Of a stretch of 64,000 nt of DNA, positions 8,845 to 17,290 are shown piece by piece. The notes under the pieces are model-generated. The model saw only the letters and a list, made by a program, of their open reading frames with translations, was not told where the DNA came from and ran no database searches. The first letter of the stretch is position 1; each line of letters opens with the position of its first letter. Source of the DNA: Sorangium sp025924095 (lineage in GTDB: Bacteria; Myxococcota_A; Polyangia; Polyangiales; Polyangiaceae); contig NZ_CP150356.1 in the NCBI RefSeq assembly GCF_051521505.1, forward strand, positions 2,294,001 through 2,358,000, written 5' to 3'. Position numbers and translations under genes: made by a program.

Positions 8845-9474
8845 TCAGTGCAGCACCTCGTCGCCCCGCCGCCGCCTTCCCGTGGGGAGGTCGTCGCTCC
8901 TTCCTCCGAAGAGCGCTGCGGTCACCAGCGCGAGGAGCGCGATCGCCCCGGTCGCGTAGAGCCCGTAGCCCCACGTGAAGCGGACTGGACGGAGCAGCGT
9001 GCTGGCCGGCGTGAACAGCAGGCGCATCGCGACGGTGGTGAGGGCGACCGCGGCGAGGAACGCGACGGCCACGCGGGCGCCGCGCATCTTGTGGATCGAC
9101 CGCCGCGTCAGCACGAGCGGGATCATCACGAAGAACGCGACCGCGGGGGCCCACATCCACCCGAGCCTGCGCGCGAGCCCGAAGCCGCTGAGGTCGCGGA
9201 GCTCCGGGGCCGTCTCGTGGATCCACGGCGAGAAGAACGCCGCGAGGCCGAGGACGGCGAGCGCGAGCAGGACCCCCCTGCCGCGCCCGGCGTAGCTCCA
9301 CGGGAGCGGCTCCATGTGCGGCGGGAGCGGCTCGTCGGGCTCGTCGTGGAGCGCGTCGTAGGAGGGGGGGAGCTTCGAGAGCGCCTCCAGCCGGAGGCCG
9401 CAGGCGGGGCAGGTGGGGGCCTCTTTTGCCTCGAACATCTCCCGGCAGAAGGGGCAGGCGTAAAGCCCGGTCAT
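8845..9474 (-). CDS. zinc-ribbon membrane protein, unknown function
   Basis: 209 residues. The first 30 residues form a zinc ribbon with two CxxC pairs (ACPFCREMFE and CPACGLRLE). Four hydrophobic segments follow: GVLLALAVLGLAAFFSPW, WAPAVAFFVMIPLVL, VAVAFLAAVALTTVAM and LYATGAIALLALVTAALF. The tail is basic. An N-terminal ribbon joined to a small membrane domain is common among uncharacterised myxobacterial proteins. It is transcribed toward the Cys-cluster membrane gene with about 210 bp between them, and divergent from pterin dehydratase. Confidence 0.7.
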   Translation of the reverse strand: MTGLYACPFCREMFEAKEAPTCPACGLRLEALSKLPPSYDALHDEPDEPLPPHMEPLPWSYAGRGRGVLLALAVLGLAAFFSPWIHETAPELRDLSGFGLARRLGWMWAPAVAFFVMIPLVLTRRSIHKMRGARVAVAFLAAVALTTVAMRLLFTPASTLLRPVRFTWGYGLYATGAIALLALVTAALFGGRSDDLPTGRRRRGDEVLH

Positions 9475-9588
9475 CGCGGCGGGAGGTATAGCGCACCGCG
9501 GCCGAGCGCGCGTCGAGCGGCGCGCGCGGGGCTGGGGTCCGCATTCCGGGGTTCCACCGGGGCGGGGCTTAGCTCATAGTTGCGCCTC

Positions 9589-9882
9589 ATGGGCAAGCGT
9601 GATCGGCTCTCGGGCGATGAGATCGCCGGGTTCGTCGCTGCTCACCCGGGCTGGGCGCAGGCGGGCGAGCGGATTGAGCGGAGTTACTCGTTTCCGGATT
9701 ACGGGGCCAGCGTGGGCTTCGTGATGCGGGTCGCCCTCCTGGCCGAGCGGCGTGACCATCACCCCGACATCGAGCTGTCGTGGGGCAAGGTGCGGGTCGC
9801 GTGGTCCACGCATGACGCTGGCGGTCTGACGGCGCTCGACCTAGAGCTGGCCGAGCTGACCGACCGTCTGAGCGCGGGCTGA
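9589..9882 (+). CDS. pterin-4a-carbinolamine dehydratase (PhhB/DCoH family)
   Basis: 97 residues, the usual family size. The family active-site pattern is clear: ERRDHHPDIELSWGKVRV, then WSTHDAGGLTALDLELA, with the HH pair and later His of the pterin dehydratase site. It regenerates quinonoid dihydrobiopterin from 4a-hydroxytetrahydrobiopterin in the cytoplasm. I chose the ATG at 9589 (MGKRDRLSGDE) over a TTG nine bases upstream. It is followed within 8 bp by rnc, so the two are probably cotranscribed. No aromatic amino acid hydroxylase is in view. Confidence 0.9.
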   Translation: MGKRDRLSGDEIAGFVAAHPGWAQAGERIERSYSFPDYGASVGFVMRVALLAERRDHHPDIELSWGKVRVAWSTHDAGGLTALDLELAELTDRLSAG

Positions 9883-9890
9883 CTCCGCGC

Positions 9891-10733
9891 GTGGGCAAGG
9901 TGCTGGGGATGCTCCCGAGCGAGCTGCTGCAACGTCTGGATCTGGGGCTGGAGGGGGATCTGCCGCACCTCGAGGAGGCGCTGACGCACCCGAGCTTCTC
10001 GAACGAGCAGCGAGGCGGCCGGCGCGTGGACAACCAGCGCCTCGAGTTCCTGGGGGACGCCGTGCTCGGGCTCTGCGTGACGGAGCTCTTGATGGAGCGA
10101 TTTCCAGGCGCGCGGGAGGGGGAGCTCTCGATGATGCGCTCGGCGCTCGTCAACACGGACGCGCTCGCGGCGTGGGCGCGAGGGATCGAGCTCGGCGCGG
10201 CGCTCCGGGTCGGACGCGGCGCTGAGGTCGCCGGGGAGCGCGACCAGACGAACGTGCTCGCCGACGCCGCCGAGGCGCTCGTCGCGGCCCTGTACCTCGA
10301 TCGCGGCTTCGAGAGCGCGCGCGCGCTGAGCCGGAAGATCGTCGCGAGCCCGCTCGCCCAGCTCGCGAGCGGCAGCATGCTCGGGCGCGACGCGAAGAGC
10401 GAGCTGCAGGAGCGCGTGCAGGCGCGCGGCGCGGCGTCGCCGCGCTACCGGCTGATGGGCACGGAGGGGCCGGACCATGACCGCGCGTTCCTCGTCGCCG
10501 TGGAGGTCGATGGCAGGGTCATCGGCACCGGCCGGGGCCGGTCGAAGAAGCTCGCGGAGCAGGCGGCCGCGCGCGCCGCGCTCGTGGCGTGCGCCGCGCC
10601 GGAGCCTGCGACCGCATCCGATGAACGGGCGCCCGCCGAGGCGCTGCATGGCACGCCCGAGGGCAGGGGTGCTCCGCCTGCCGGCGGGGTATCCTCCGAG
10701 CAATCCGTGAACGACCGAGGACCCAGTCGATGA
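9891..10733 (+). CDS. rnc: ribonuclease III
   Basis: Double-stranded RNA endoribonuclease for rRNA and mRNA processing. The RNase III signature NQRLEFLGDAVLG and the second acidic motif DAAEALVAALYLD are intact. The C-terminal dsRNA-binding domain (about 160-235) has KSELQERVQARG and the GRGRSKKLAEQAAARAAL helix. The protein is 280 residues, longer than the usual ~230, because of a low-complexity tail after the dsRBD (about 240-280). The annotated start is GTG 9891; the GTG at 9900 or ATG at 9909 are alternatives. Its stop overlaps the next start (ATGA at 10730-10733). Confidence 0.95.
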   Translation: MGKVLGMLPSELLQRLDLGLEGDLPHLEEALTHPSFSNEQRGGRRVDNQRLEFLGDAVLGLCVTELLMERFPGAREGELSMMRSALVNTDALAAWARGIELGAALRVGRGAEVAGERDQTNVLADAAEALVAALYLDRGFESARALSRKIVASPLAQLASGSMLGRDAKSELQERVQARGAASPRYRLMGTEGPDHDRAFLVAVEVDGRVIGTGRGRSKKLAEQAAARAALVACAAPEPATASDERAPAEALHGTPEGRGAPPAGGVSSEQSVNDRGPSR

Positions 10734-11149
10734 TCCGTCACCTGTTTCTTGCCTTCACCTTCGCGCTCTGCTCGCTCTTCGTCGCGCTGCCGGCCTGGGC
10801 CGGGAGCTACCTGGACAGGGCGAGCCTGCTCCTCGCCGAGGCGCGCAGGGAAGGCGACATGCTGTTGCCGCGCACCCATGACAAGGAGCTCATCATGGTG
10901 GTGCACGCGCTCGCCGACGCGCGCGCCCGGGTGGCGAGCAAGATGGAGTGCCCTGCCTCCGTCTCCAGGGCGCACCCGCATCTCCTGCTCGTGCTCGAGA
11001 ACAGCGAGCGCGCGGCCGACGCGGCCGCTCAGGGCAACTTCAAGAAGTTCATGGAACACCTGACCGTGGCGCGGAACGAGGACCGAGCGTTCCGGGCGCT
11101 CCTCGCCGAGCTCGGCTATGCGCTGCCCGATCTGAGCTCGAAGCGCTGA
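10730..11149 (+). CDS. small secreted protein, unknown function
   Basis: 139 residues with a clear Sec signal peptide (MIRHLFLAFTFALCSLFVALPAWA, cleavage after AWA). The mature part is about 115 residues and mostly helical (LDRASLLLAEARREGD, VHALADARARVASKMECP, NSERAADAAAQGNFKKFMEHL). One Cys is in the mature part. No family is recognised. It starts within the stop codon of rnc, so translation is probably coupled, but there is no obvious functional link. It ends the plus-strand run before a convergent barrel gene. Confidence 0.75.
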   Translation: MIRHLFLAFTFALCSLFVALPAWAGSYLDRASLLLAEARREGDMLLPRTHDKELIMVVHALADARARVASKMECPASVSRAHPHLLLVLENSERAADAAAQGNFKKFMEHLTVARNEDRAFRALLAELGYALPDLSSKR

Positions 11150-11260
11150 GGCGGTGGAGCTCCGCCCGCGGGCCCTCGGCCCGCGCCGGTCGAGGCGGGC
11201 CTGCGCCGGGAAGCGGCGCCGCGCCGGAAGCGCCTGCCAGGCGTCCCGGCGGTGCGCGCC

Positions 11261-12400
11261 TCAGAACACGGCGCCGAGATCGAGCGCCAGGGTCCACTGC
11301 GACGCGAGCCCGGCGAACTTGTTCTCGCCGTTGATCTCGTGGGTCGAACCCTGGTTCGCGTCCTCGGGGCTCATGACGTCGGTGATGAAGTGGGCGCCGA
11401 GCTTGACCATCTGGAACCGCAGCTGCGCGCCGAAATGGAGCCGGTGGCGCGTCATGCGCACGGCGTCGAACACGACGGTGTTGTTGAAGTCGGCCTGGGA
11501 GCCGCCGTTGCAAACCGGCTGGCCGTCGTGGGGGAGCGTTTCGCCGTCCTGTCCCTGCACGGGGTTCGCGGGCGAGTTCAGCCCGCCGAAGTTGCAGTAG
11601 TTCACGGCGTCGGTGTTCGGGGTGAGATCGATCAGCCCCGAGTCGCCGAAGATGTGGATCCACTGGTAGCCCGCGTACGGGGTGACGACGACCGTGCCGC
11701 CGATCGGCAGAGGCTTCGAGATCTGCGCGTCGAAGCCGGCGACCGTCAGCTGGAACTCCTCGGTCCCGGTGACCGTCCGGACGCTGCCGCCGACGGCGAA
11801 CTCCGGGAAGATCGCGGGGATCCCTCGGCGGAACCCCTCGAACAGCGCCCAGCGCACGTCGGCGCCCCCGCTCACGATGCTTGTGTTGGCCAGGAATCCG
11901 ACCGCGCCGGTCAGCTCGAGCCCGAACGGAAAGCCCTTGCGCACCTTGAGGGAGTAGTGCTGCAGGAAGGAGTCGGGGCTCCGGTTCTCGATCGAGAAGT
12001 TCCCGCTCGACGGATCCTGCGGTCCCTGCGTGCCGCGCTTCCAGTAGTCCGCGTCGCTGTCAATCTTTGTGTAGTCGGCCTCGACGCCGATCTCGAAGCC
12101 GCCGTAGCCCGTGGTCCGCGCCGAGTGCATCGCCGACGGCGCCACCGCGAAGCCGTACTGCGCGATGAGCTTCGCGAACGCCGCGTCGTCGGTCTGGCAG
12201 CGCTGATAGCGCGACGCCGGGTTGTAGTAGACGCCATGGTCCGGCCCCACGAGGCGGCAGGGGACGGCCGCGGCGGCGCCCTGAGCCGGGTCGCGCACGA
12301 GCCGCGCGAGCGCCGGGTCCATGGAGTCTGCGGCGGCCAGCGAGGACGACGCGACCCCTGCGAGGGTAATAGCCGAGGCGATCCAGCACGATGCGCGCAT
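11261..12400 (-). CDS. probable outer-membrane beta-barrel protein
   Basis: 379 residues. A signal peptide (MRASCWIASAITLAGVASSSLAAA) is followed by alternating amphipathic strands rich in Tyr, Phe and Gly (YGGFEIGVEADYTKI, HYSLKVRKGFPFGLELTGAVGF, HRLHFGAQLRFQMVKLGAHF). The chain ends in Phe (LDLGAVF), the usual BAM recognition end for barrels. Four Cys are in the mature part. A GGAG motif 7 bases before the ATG supports the start at 12400. It may be a transporter or structural barrel; no specific family is recognised. Confidence 0.7.
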   Translation of the reverse strand: MRASCWIASAITLAGVASSSLAAADSMDPALARLVRDPAQGAAAAVPCRLVGPDHGVYYNPASRYQRCQTDDAAFAKLIAQYGFAVAPSAMHSARTTGYGGFEIGVEADYTKIDSDADYWKRGTQGPQDPSSGNFSIENRSPDSFLQHYSLKVRKGFPFGLELTGAVGFLANTSIVSGGADVRWALFEGFRRGIPAIFPEFAVGGSVRTVTGTEEFQLTVAGFDAQISKPLPIGGTVVVTPYAGYQWIHIFGDSGLIDLTPNTDAVNYCNFGGLNSPANPVQGQDGETLPHDGQPVCNGGSQADFNNTVVFDAVRMTRHRLHFGAQLRFQMVKLGAHFITDVMSPEDANQGSTHEINGENKFAGLASQWTLALDLGAVF

Positions 12401-12600
12401 TCCGTGTCTCCGAGGCGGGAGGCTACGTGTCCGCTCCTACAGCCGTCAAGCGAACAGAGGCACCTCGGCCGGTTCCGATCGCGTTTTGCGCGCTGCCGCG
12501 TGGGCCGGCACCCGATCGGGCGGTGGTGGCGAGCCAGGTCGCAGGCGCGATCCCCCGCTCGGGGGTTGCGGCGCGCGGGCGCGTCGCGGAAAGAGAGGAC

Positions 12601-13119
12601 GTGCTCAATGATGGTCGCCCCAGGCTCCGCGCGGCGCCGCTCGATCCGCCGTTCCGGATCGTGCTGGTCGAGCCGGAGATCCCGCAGAACACAGGCAACA
12701 TCGCGCGGCTCGCGGCTGCGACGCAGAGCCCCTTGCACCTGCTCGGGAGGCTGGGGTTCCGCATCGACGAGCGGAGCGTCCGCCGCGCGGGGCTCGATTA
12801 CTGGCATCTGGTGACGCTCGAGCAGCACCTTGACATCGCCCACTTCCGCCACCGGCACCCGAACGCGCGGCTGCGCCTGTTCAGCGCGGTGGCGCGACGG
12901 AGCTACCTCGACGCGGACTTCCGACCGGGCGACGCCCTCGTCTTCGGCAAGGAGAGCGTGGGCCTCGACCCCGACCTCCTCGCCCGCATGCCCGACGACG
13001 TGTTCGGCATCCCCACGCTGGGCCCCGTGCGCTCTCTCAACCTGGCCAACTCGGTGGCCATCGTCCTCTACGAGGCGCTCCGTCAGGTGGGCGCGCTCGC
13101 GGGCGCCGCGCCGGGGTGA
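12601..13119 (+). CDS. trmL: tRNA (cytidine/uridine-34-2'-O)-methyltransferase, SPOUT family
   Basis: All three SPOUT knot motifs are visible: PEIPQNTGNIARL near the N-terminus, FGKESVGLD in the middle, and IPTLGPVRSLNLANSVAIVLYEALR at the C-terminus. The protein is 172 residues from the GTG at 12601, close to E. coli TrmL (157). The frame is open much farther upstream, but the first ~70 codons are unlike the family and overlap the divergent barrel gene's start. It methylates the wobble base ribose of tRNA-Leu isoacceptors using S-adenosylmethionine. A GAGAGGA lies just before the start, slightly too close for an ideal ribosome site. Confidence 0.88.
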   Translation: MLNDGRPRLRAAPLDPPFRIVLVEPEIPQNTGNIARLAAATQSPLHLLGRLGFRIDERSVRRAGLDYWHLVTLEQHLDIAHFRHRHPNARLRLFSAVARRSYLDADFRPGDALVFGKESVGLDPDLLARMPDDVFGIPTLGPVRSLNLANSVAIVLYEALRQVGALAGAAPG

Positions 13120-13227
13120 GCGCGTGATCCGCGACGAGGTCGCGCCGGAGGTGACGCCCGCGCGCGGTGGATCCCGGCGCCCGCGCGCGGTGGACGGCGG
13201 CCGGGCGTCGTTCTAAGGGACGGGGAC

Positions 13228-13764
13228 ATGAACATGCACCGGCAGCGCGCGCGGCACGACGGCGGACGGGCTGCCGCGCGCTTCGGCCGGGCTGCCGCGC
13301 GCTTCGGACGGGTCGGCGTGGCCGTCGCGCTCTCGGTCGCGGCGCTCGCCTCTGCCGGATGCACCAGGCGGCCTCCGAACGGCACGCCCGACGGCGCCGT
13401 CCGGGAGCTCGTCGCGCGCCTGCGGCAGCTGCATGGCGACCCGGCGGACGCCAAGGCCGCCTTCGAGCTCCTGTCCCGGCGCGCTCGGGACAACCTGGCC
13501 GCGCGCGCACAGCGCTACAGCGCGGCGACCGGCAAGGCGATCGCGCCCGAGGCGATGATCACGCCGTCCCGCTTCGTCCTGCGCTTCGAGCCGCAGCGGT
13601 ACGTCGCCCAGATCGCCGGCGCCCATGCCCTGGTGGACGTCGCCGGCCTGCTCCCAGGCGAGCGCGTCCAGGTGCCTTGCGTCTACGAGGACGCAGGGTG
13701 GCGCGTCGATCTTGCGCTGCCATCGCTCCCTCCCGTCCAGAAGCGGCCAGGCAGCGATCTCTGA
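13228..13764 (+). CDS. lipoprotein, unknown function
   Basis: 178 residues. The N-terminus contains a duplicated basic stretch (AAARFGR twice), a hydrophobic helix (VGVAVALSVAALASAGC) and a lipobox with the acylated Cys at about residue 45. The mature part resembles small NTF2-like or DUF-type periplasmic lipoproteins: GAVRELVARLRQLHGD, then RARDNLAARAQRYS, then a beta region ending YEDAGWRVDLALP. The pattern fits a compact domain, but I cannot name it. Spacing of about 110 bp from trmL allows a separate promoter. Confidence 0.7.
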   Translation: MNMHRQRARHDGGRAAARFGRAAARFGRVGVAVALSVAALASAGCTRRPPNGTPDGAVRELVARLRQLHGDPADAKAAFELLSRRARDNLAARAQRYSAATGKAIAPEAMITPSRFVLRFEPQRYVAQIAGAHALVDVAGLLPGERVQVPCVYEDAGWRVDLALPSLPPVQKRPGSDL

Positions 13765-13841
13765 GCGCGCCCGCTCCGCCACCGGCGGTGCGGACCGAGG
13801 CGCGACGTTCCGAGCCCTCTGGATGGGATCTCGGGCCCACA

Positions 13842-13871
13842 AAAGCCCGGAGGCCGGCAGTGCCGGCCTCC
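13842..13871 (-). terminator. probable intrinsic terminator of carD
   Basis: A near-perfect GC-rich hairpin (GGAGGCCGG and CCGGCCTCC around CAGTG, 13849-13871) lies about 40 bp beyond the carD stop. Read on the minus strand it is followed by GGGCTTTTGTGG, a short T-run. It could also stop the convergent lipoprotein transcript. Confidence 0.5.
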
Positions 13872-13912
13872 ATCGGCAGCGGCCGCAGGGCCGCTAGCCA
13901 TGAGGTAACGCC

Positions 13913-14419
13913 TCAGTTGGCGAGAAAGATCGCCTCGATCTCGGTCTTCACCTGCTCTTCCGTCTGGCCCCGGGCGATCGCGATCTCCTTGACGATCAGC
14001 GTCCGGGCGGTGTCGAGCATGCGGCGCTCACCGAACGAGAGTTGCTTGTCCGTCTTCAGGCGGTAGAGGTCGCGGAGCACCTCCGCGACGTCGTAAATCG
14101 AGCCCGTCTTGATCTTGTCCATGAAACCGCGGTAGCGGCGGTTCCAGGTCTGGTTGTCGAACGCGATGGTGCGCTCGCGGAGGATGTCGAAGATTTCCCG
14201 GATTTCCTGTTCAGAAATGACCTGGCGAAGGCCGACCGCGCTCGCGTTGCTGACCGGAACCATGATCTTTCGATCCGTGTCCAGGATGCGGAGAACGTAG
14301 AATCGCTGGCGATTCCCAGCGATGTCCTTCTCCTCGATGTTGACCACCTCGGCAACGCCTTGGGCCGGGTAGACGGCTTTGTCGCCCACCTTGAACTGGA
14401 TCTCCGAACGAGCCTGCAT
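13913..14419 (-). CDS. cdnL: CarD/CdnL-type RNA-polymerase-interacting transcription regulator
   Basis: 168 residues. The N-terminal RNAP-interaction domain (about 1-65) has FKVGDKAVYPAQGVAEVV and FYVLRILDTDRKIMVPVSN. The C-terminal helical domain has TWNRRYRGFMDKIKTGS, VAEVLRDLYRLKTDKQLSFGERRMLDTAR. This closely follows CdnL of Myxococcus, which stabilises open complexes at rRNA and other promoters by binding RNAP beta. I chose the ATG at 14419, seven codons inside the longest frame, because AGGAGA sits 6 bases upstream. An approximately 600-bp untranslated region lies upstream. It is monocistronic. Confidence 0.93.
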   Translation of the reverse strand: MQARSEIQFKVGDKAVYPAQGVAEVVNIEEKDIAGNRQRFYVLRILDTDRKIMVPVSNASAVGLRQVISEQEIREIFDILRERTIAFDNQTWNRRYRGFMDKIKTGSIYDVAEVLRDLYRLKTDKQLSFGERRMLDTARTLIVKEIAIARGQTEEQVKTEIEAIFLAN

Positions 14420-15042
14420 ATCGTCTCCTTTGCCTTCCACCCCGCCGTCTCTTTATTTTCTCGTCTGCTTCCCGAAATCCTCTTCGGGACGCGTACGTTG
14501 AACATGCGGTTGAACCTGGACCCGCAGAACCGACACACACCGTCGCGCATTCCTAGAAAAGAGCCATGAGCCGTCTCTCGAGACCGCTGTGCGAGAAACT
14601 GAAGCGAGAGCACCACCGCCATGACCCGCGAGGGGCCGGTGCTCCGGCGTGCACAGTGGAATCTTGAGCGGCGGCGGTAGAAGCGGACGGTTCCGGGCGG
14701 AAGGGATTGAGGTTGGGGGAACGGCCCTCTTGAGAAAGGGCCGGTTTGCGCCAGGCGCGCGCACTCTAGTGAGCCGGCCCAGATACGTCAACGAAAATCC
14801 CCGTGGCGGGTCCATCGTGGCGTGATCGCTCTGGTTTTTCTTTGGGGATCGGACGGGGCCACAGTGTGTACCGATGGGGCATCCGCGTGGATGCACGCTG
14901 GCTGACGCCGCCTAGCTTAGGGCAGAGCGGGCCTCTCCGGGAGAGGCGGCGGACCTGACCTGGGTGGGATGGGTCGAAAATGTGGCGGACACAACGGCGC
15001 GTGGCGTCATATCCGTCCGGACTTCAAGCGAGCCAGAGGGAC
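14420..15042. other. 620-bp non-coding region between cdnL and ppx
   Basis: No gene is seen. Immediately upstream of cdnL (minus strand) there are AT-richer bases (14451-14460), a 7-bp hairpin TCCCGAA/TTCGGGA at 14470-14489, and two TTGAAC direct repeats 12 bp apart (14498-14515). Two further hairpins lie at 14722-14743 (CGGCCCT/AGGGCCG followed by GTTTG) and 14931-14947 (GCCTCTC/GAGAGGC), the latter 100 bp past the ppx stop. The region probably holds the cdnL promoter and 5' leader. Confidence 0.4.
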
Positions 15043-15978
15043 TCAGGCGGTGCAGAGCCGCTCGGCCAATCCCCAGCGGACGCCGCGATCCGAGGCGATG
15101 AGCTCGACGGGCGCTCCGGCGAGCCGCGAGGCCCACGCGAGGATCTCCTCGATGAGCACGCTGCCCGCCACGATGACGTCGGCGCGCGCCGGATCCAGGG
15201 CGGGCAGCTGCCTGCGCTCGGCGAGCGGCAGCGAGGCGAGGCGGGACGTGATGGCCACGACCTCCGCCCCGGATACCCGCGCGCCGTGCACGCGAGCGCC
15301 GTCGTAGGGGACGACGTCGCGCACGAGCGCAGCGAGGGTCGTCACCGTCCCCGCCACGCCGACCAGGGTGGGCGCGGCGAGCAGGGTCACGGCGGGGACC
15401 GTCGCCAGGGCGGCCCGGGCGTCCGCGCGGACGGCCTCGAGTTCCTCGCCGGCCGGCGGATCCGCCCGGATGTGACGCTCGGTCAGCCGGACGCTCCCGA
15501 TGTCGAGGCTCACCGCCCCCTCCACCGCCCCGCCGGCGCTGCCGACGATGATCTCGGTGCTGCCGCCGCCCACGTCGAACACGATCCTGGGACCCTGGGC
15601 CGGCAGGTCGAGCCCCGTCAGCGCGCCGGCGTACGTGAGCTCCGCCTCCTCCGGCCCGGAGATGACGCGCGGCGCGACGCCGATGAGCCCGCGGGCGCGG
15701 GCGATGAACTCCTCCCCGCCGGCGGCGTCGCGCATCGCGCTGGTCCCGACGGCGTCCACGCGCTCGACCCCCAGCGACCTCAGCTCCTCGCCGTACCGGG
15801 CGAGGCAAGCGAGCGTCCGCTCCACGGCCTCGGGCGCGAGCGCGCGCGCCGCGTCGACCCCCTGGCCGAGCCGGGTGATTGTCGCGCGCTCGACGAGCGC
15901 GACGAGCTCACCCCCGCGGCGCTCGGCGATGAGCAGGAGGACCGAGTTGGTCCCGATGTCGATGGCCGCGACGCTCAT
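15043..15978 (-). CDS. ppx: Ppx/GppA-type phosphatase (exopolyphosphatase family)
   Basis: 311 residues, the short bacterial form containing only the two ASKHA actin-like subdomains. The phosphate 1 loop VAAIDIGTNSVLLLIAE is at the N-terminus and the phosphate 2 loop FDVGGGSTEIIVG is near 130. The C-terminal loop has VGVAGTVTTLAAL and ends ASDRGVRWGL. Family members hydrolyse polyphosphate or pppGpp; the sequence alone does not decide which. It starts 10 bp after the OmpA-like lipoprotein gene, so the two form an operon. The HD-type C-terminal domain of long Ppx is absent. Confidence 0.9.
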   Translation of the reverse strand: MSVAAIDIGTNSVLLLIAERRGGELVALVERATITRLGQGVDAARALAPEAVERTLACLARYGEELRSLGVERVDAVGTSAMRDAAGGEEFIARARGLIGVAPRVISGPEEAELTYAGALTGLDLPAQGPRIVFDVGGGSTEIIVGSAGGAVEGAVSLDIGSVRLTERHIRADPPAGEELEAVRADARAALATVPAVTLLAAPTLVGVAGTVTTLAALVRDVVPYDGARVHGARVSGAEVVAITSRLASLPLAERRQLPALDPARADVIVAGSVLIEEILAWASRLAGAPVELIASDRGVRWGLAERLCTA

Positions 15979-15988
15979 CCGCGAGGCC

Positions 15989-16813
15989 TCACTGGGTGAG
16001 CGTCTTCAGGTCGAGCATCTCCTCGACGTTCGGCAGCACCACGAGCTCGCAGCGCCGGTTGGCCTGCTTGTTCTCCGGGGTGTCGTTGGCCTTCACCGGG
16101 TCGGTGTCGCCGTAGCCCGAGGCGCTCCACCGCTCGGGCTTGAGCCCGCCGCCGCCCTTGTCCTGGGGCTGGAGCAGGAACGCCAGCACCTCGCGGGCGC
16201 GCATGACGCTGAGCCCCCAGTTGTCCTTGAAGCGGCCGCCGGCGAGCGGCGCGTTGTCCGTGTGCCCGGCGACCTGGAACGAGCGCGTCGACAGCCCGGC
16301 GTCGTTGCGGATGACCTCGGCCACCTTGAGCAGGATGTCGTGGCCCTCCTTCTTCAGCGTCTCCCGGCCCGAGTCGAAGAGGACGTCGCCGGGCAGCTGG
16401 ATGACCATCCGGTTGTTGCGGACGGTCACGTTGAGCCCGAGCTTCGTGAGGGCCTGGAGCTTGTCCCGCAGGACCTCGAAGCGCTTCTTGATGTCCTCGA
16501 GCTGCTGGGCGCGGCGGCGGAAGTCCTCGAGCGCCCGGGCCTGCTGCTCGAGGTTCGCGTTCAGGTTGGAGATGTCGACGCCCGCGGCCTTGAGCTGGGA
16601 CTTGAGCTGCTCGATCCGGGCCGCCGCCTCGTCGATCTCGCTCTTGGCTTTCTTGTTCTGCGCCTGCTCGGCGCTCAGCTGGGTCTTCAGGCCCTCGATC
16701 TCACGGACCTTCGCCTGCATCTCCTCCTCCGAGTAGCCGCATCCGAGCGCCCCCGAGCCGGCGAGGAGCGTTGCGCCCAGGAGCACCCACGACGTCGAGC
16801 GACGAACCAACAT
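15989..16813 (-). CDS. OmpA-like peptidoglycan-binding lipoprotein with coiled coil
   Basis: 274 residues. The lipobox GALGC (Cys at about 25) follows a signal helix. A coiled coil (about 28-120) is rich in Glu, Lys and Gln heptads (KVREIEGLKTQLSAEQAQNKK). The C-terminal domain (about 130-270) is OmpA/MotB-like: VLFDSGRETLK, AGHTDNAPLA, WGLSVMRAREVLAFL, GYGDTDPV and NRRCELVVLP. By family it anchors the outer membrane to peptidoglycan. It is the first gene of an operon with ppx. The start at 16813 gives a normal signal peptide, and an ~480-bp non-coding region lies upstream. Confidence 0.88.
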   Translation of the reverse strand: MLVRRSTSWVLLGATLLAGSGALGCGYSEEEMQAKVREIEGLKTQLSAEQAQNKKAKSEIDEAAARIEQLKSQLKAAGVDISNLNANLEQQARALEDFRRRAQQLEDIKKRFEVLRDKLQALTKLGLNVTVRNNRMVIQLPGDVLFDSGRETLKKEGHDILLKVAEVIRNDAGLSTRSFQVAGHTDNAPLAGGRFKDNWGLSVMRAREVLAFLLQPQDKGGGGLKPERWSASGYGDTDPVKANDTPENKQANRRCELVVLPNVEEMLDLKTLTQ

Positions 16814-17168
16814 ACCTTTCCTCCTAGAGCCGCGCGGCGCTCGGCCATGAGGGGCGCCGCGCAGGCGGCGCGACGGTAGCGAGGCGAATGGCGCCGCACA
16901 AGGCTCTCTAGAGCCTGCGCAACGCTGGTGCTCCGTGCGACCATGAGCGCTCCGGCGCCGCTCGCCGCGCCGTGCGGGCGCGCGATCGCCGGGAAGGAGC
17001 GCGGAGGGACAAGACAGACGTTTTATAGATTGTCAACGAAAATCTGTTGTCCAGTGCGGTCTGGTTGTTTTCACCACGGCCTGATCCGGCGTTTACCCTC
17101 GCAACGCTTGCGGACCAGTTTGCCTGGAACACACGGGATACATCGGTTTAGGCCCTGCAAGATTTTCC
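16814..17168. other. non-coding region, divergent promoters
   Basis: Separates the OmpA-like operon (minus) from the H1-like gene (plus). Base composition becomes distinctly AT-richer from about 17015 onward, unlike the surrounding genes, as expected for promoter DNA. No open frame has convincing codon bias, and no other structure was recognised. Confidence 0.4.
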
Positions 17169-17197
17169 TTGACCATCACCATGCGTGGCAATATACG
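17169..17197 (+). promoter_or_regulatory. sigma-70-type promoter of the H1-like gene
   Basis: TTGACC (17169-17174) and TATACG (17192-17197) are separated by 17 bp in an AT-rich stretch. This is close to the housekeeping consensus, and strikingly so for a genome of this GC content. Transcription would start near 17204, leaving a leader of about 87 nt before the ATG at 17291. Confidence 0.5.
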
Positions 17198-17290
17198 TCG
17201 TGCAACATCTGTTGCCTCGGTGAGTAAATTGTAGCGGCGACGACGTTGGGCGATGTCCGCCGTGCCGGGGCGAATGCAGGAGGATTTCCA

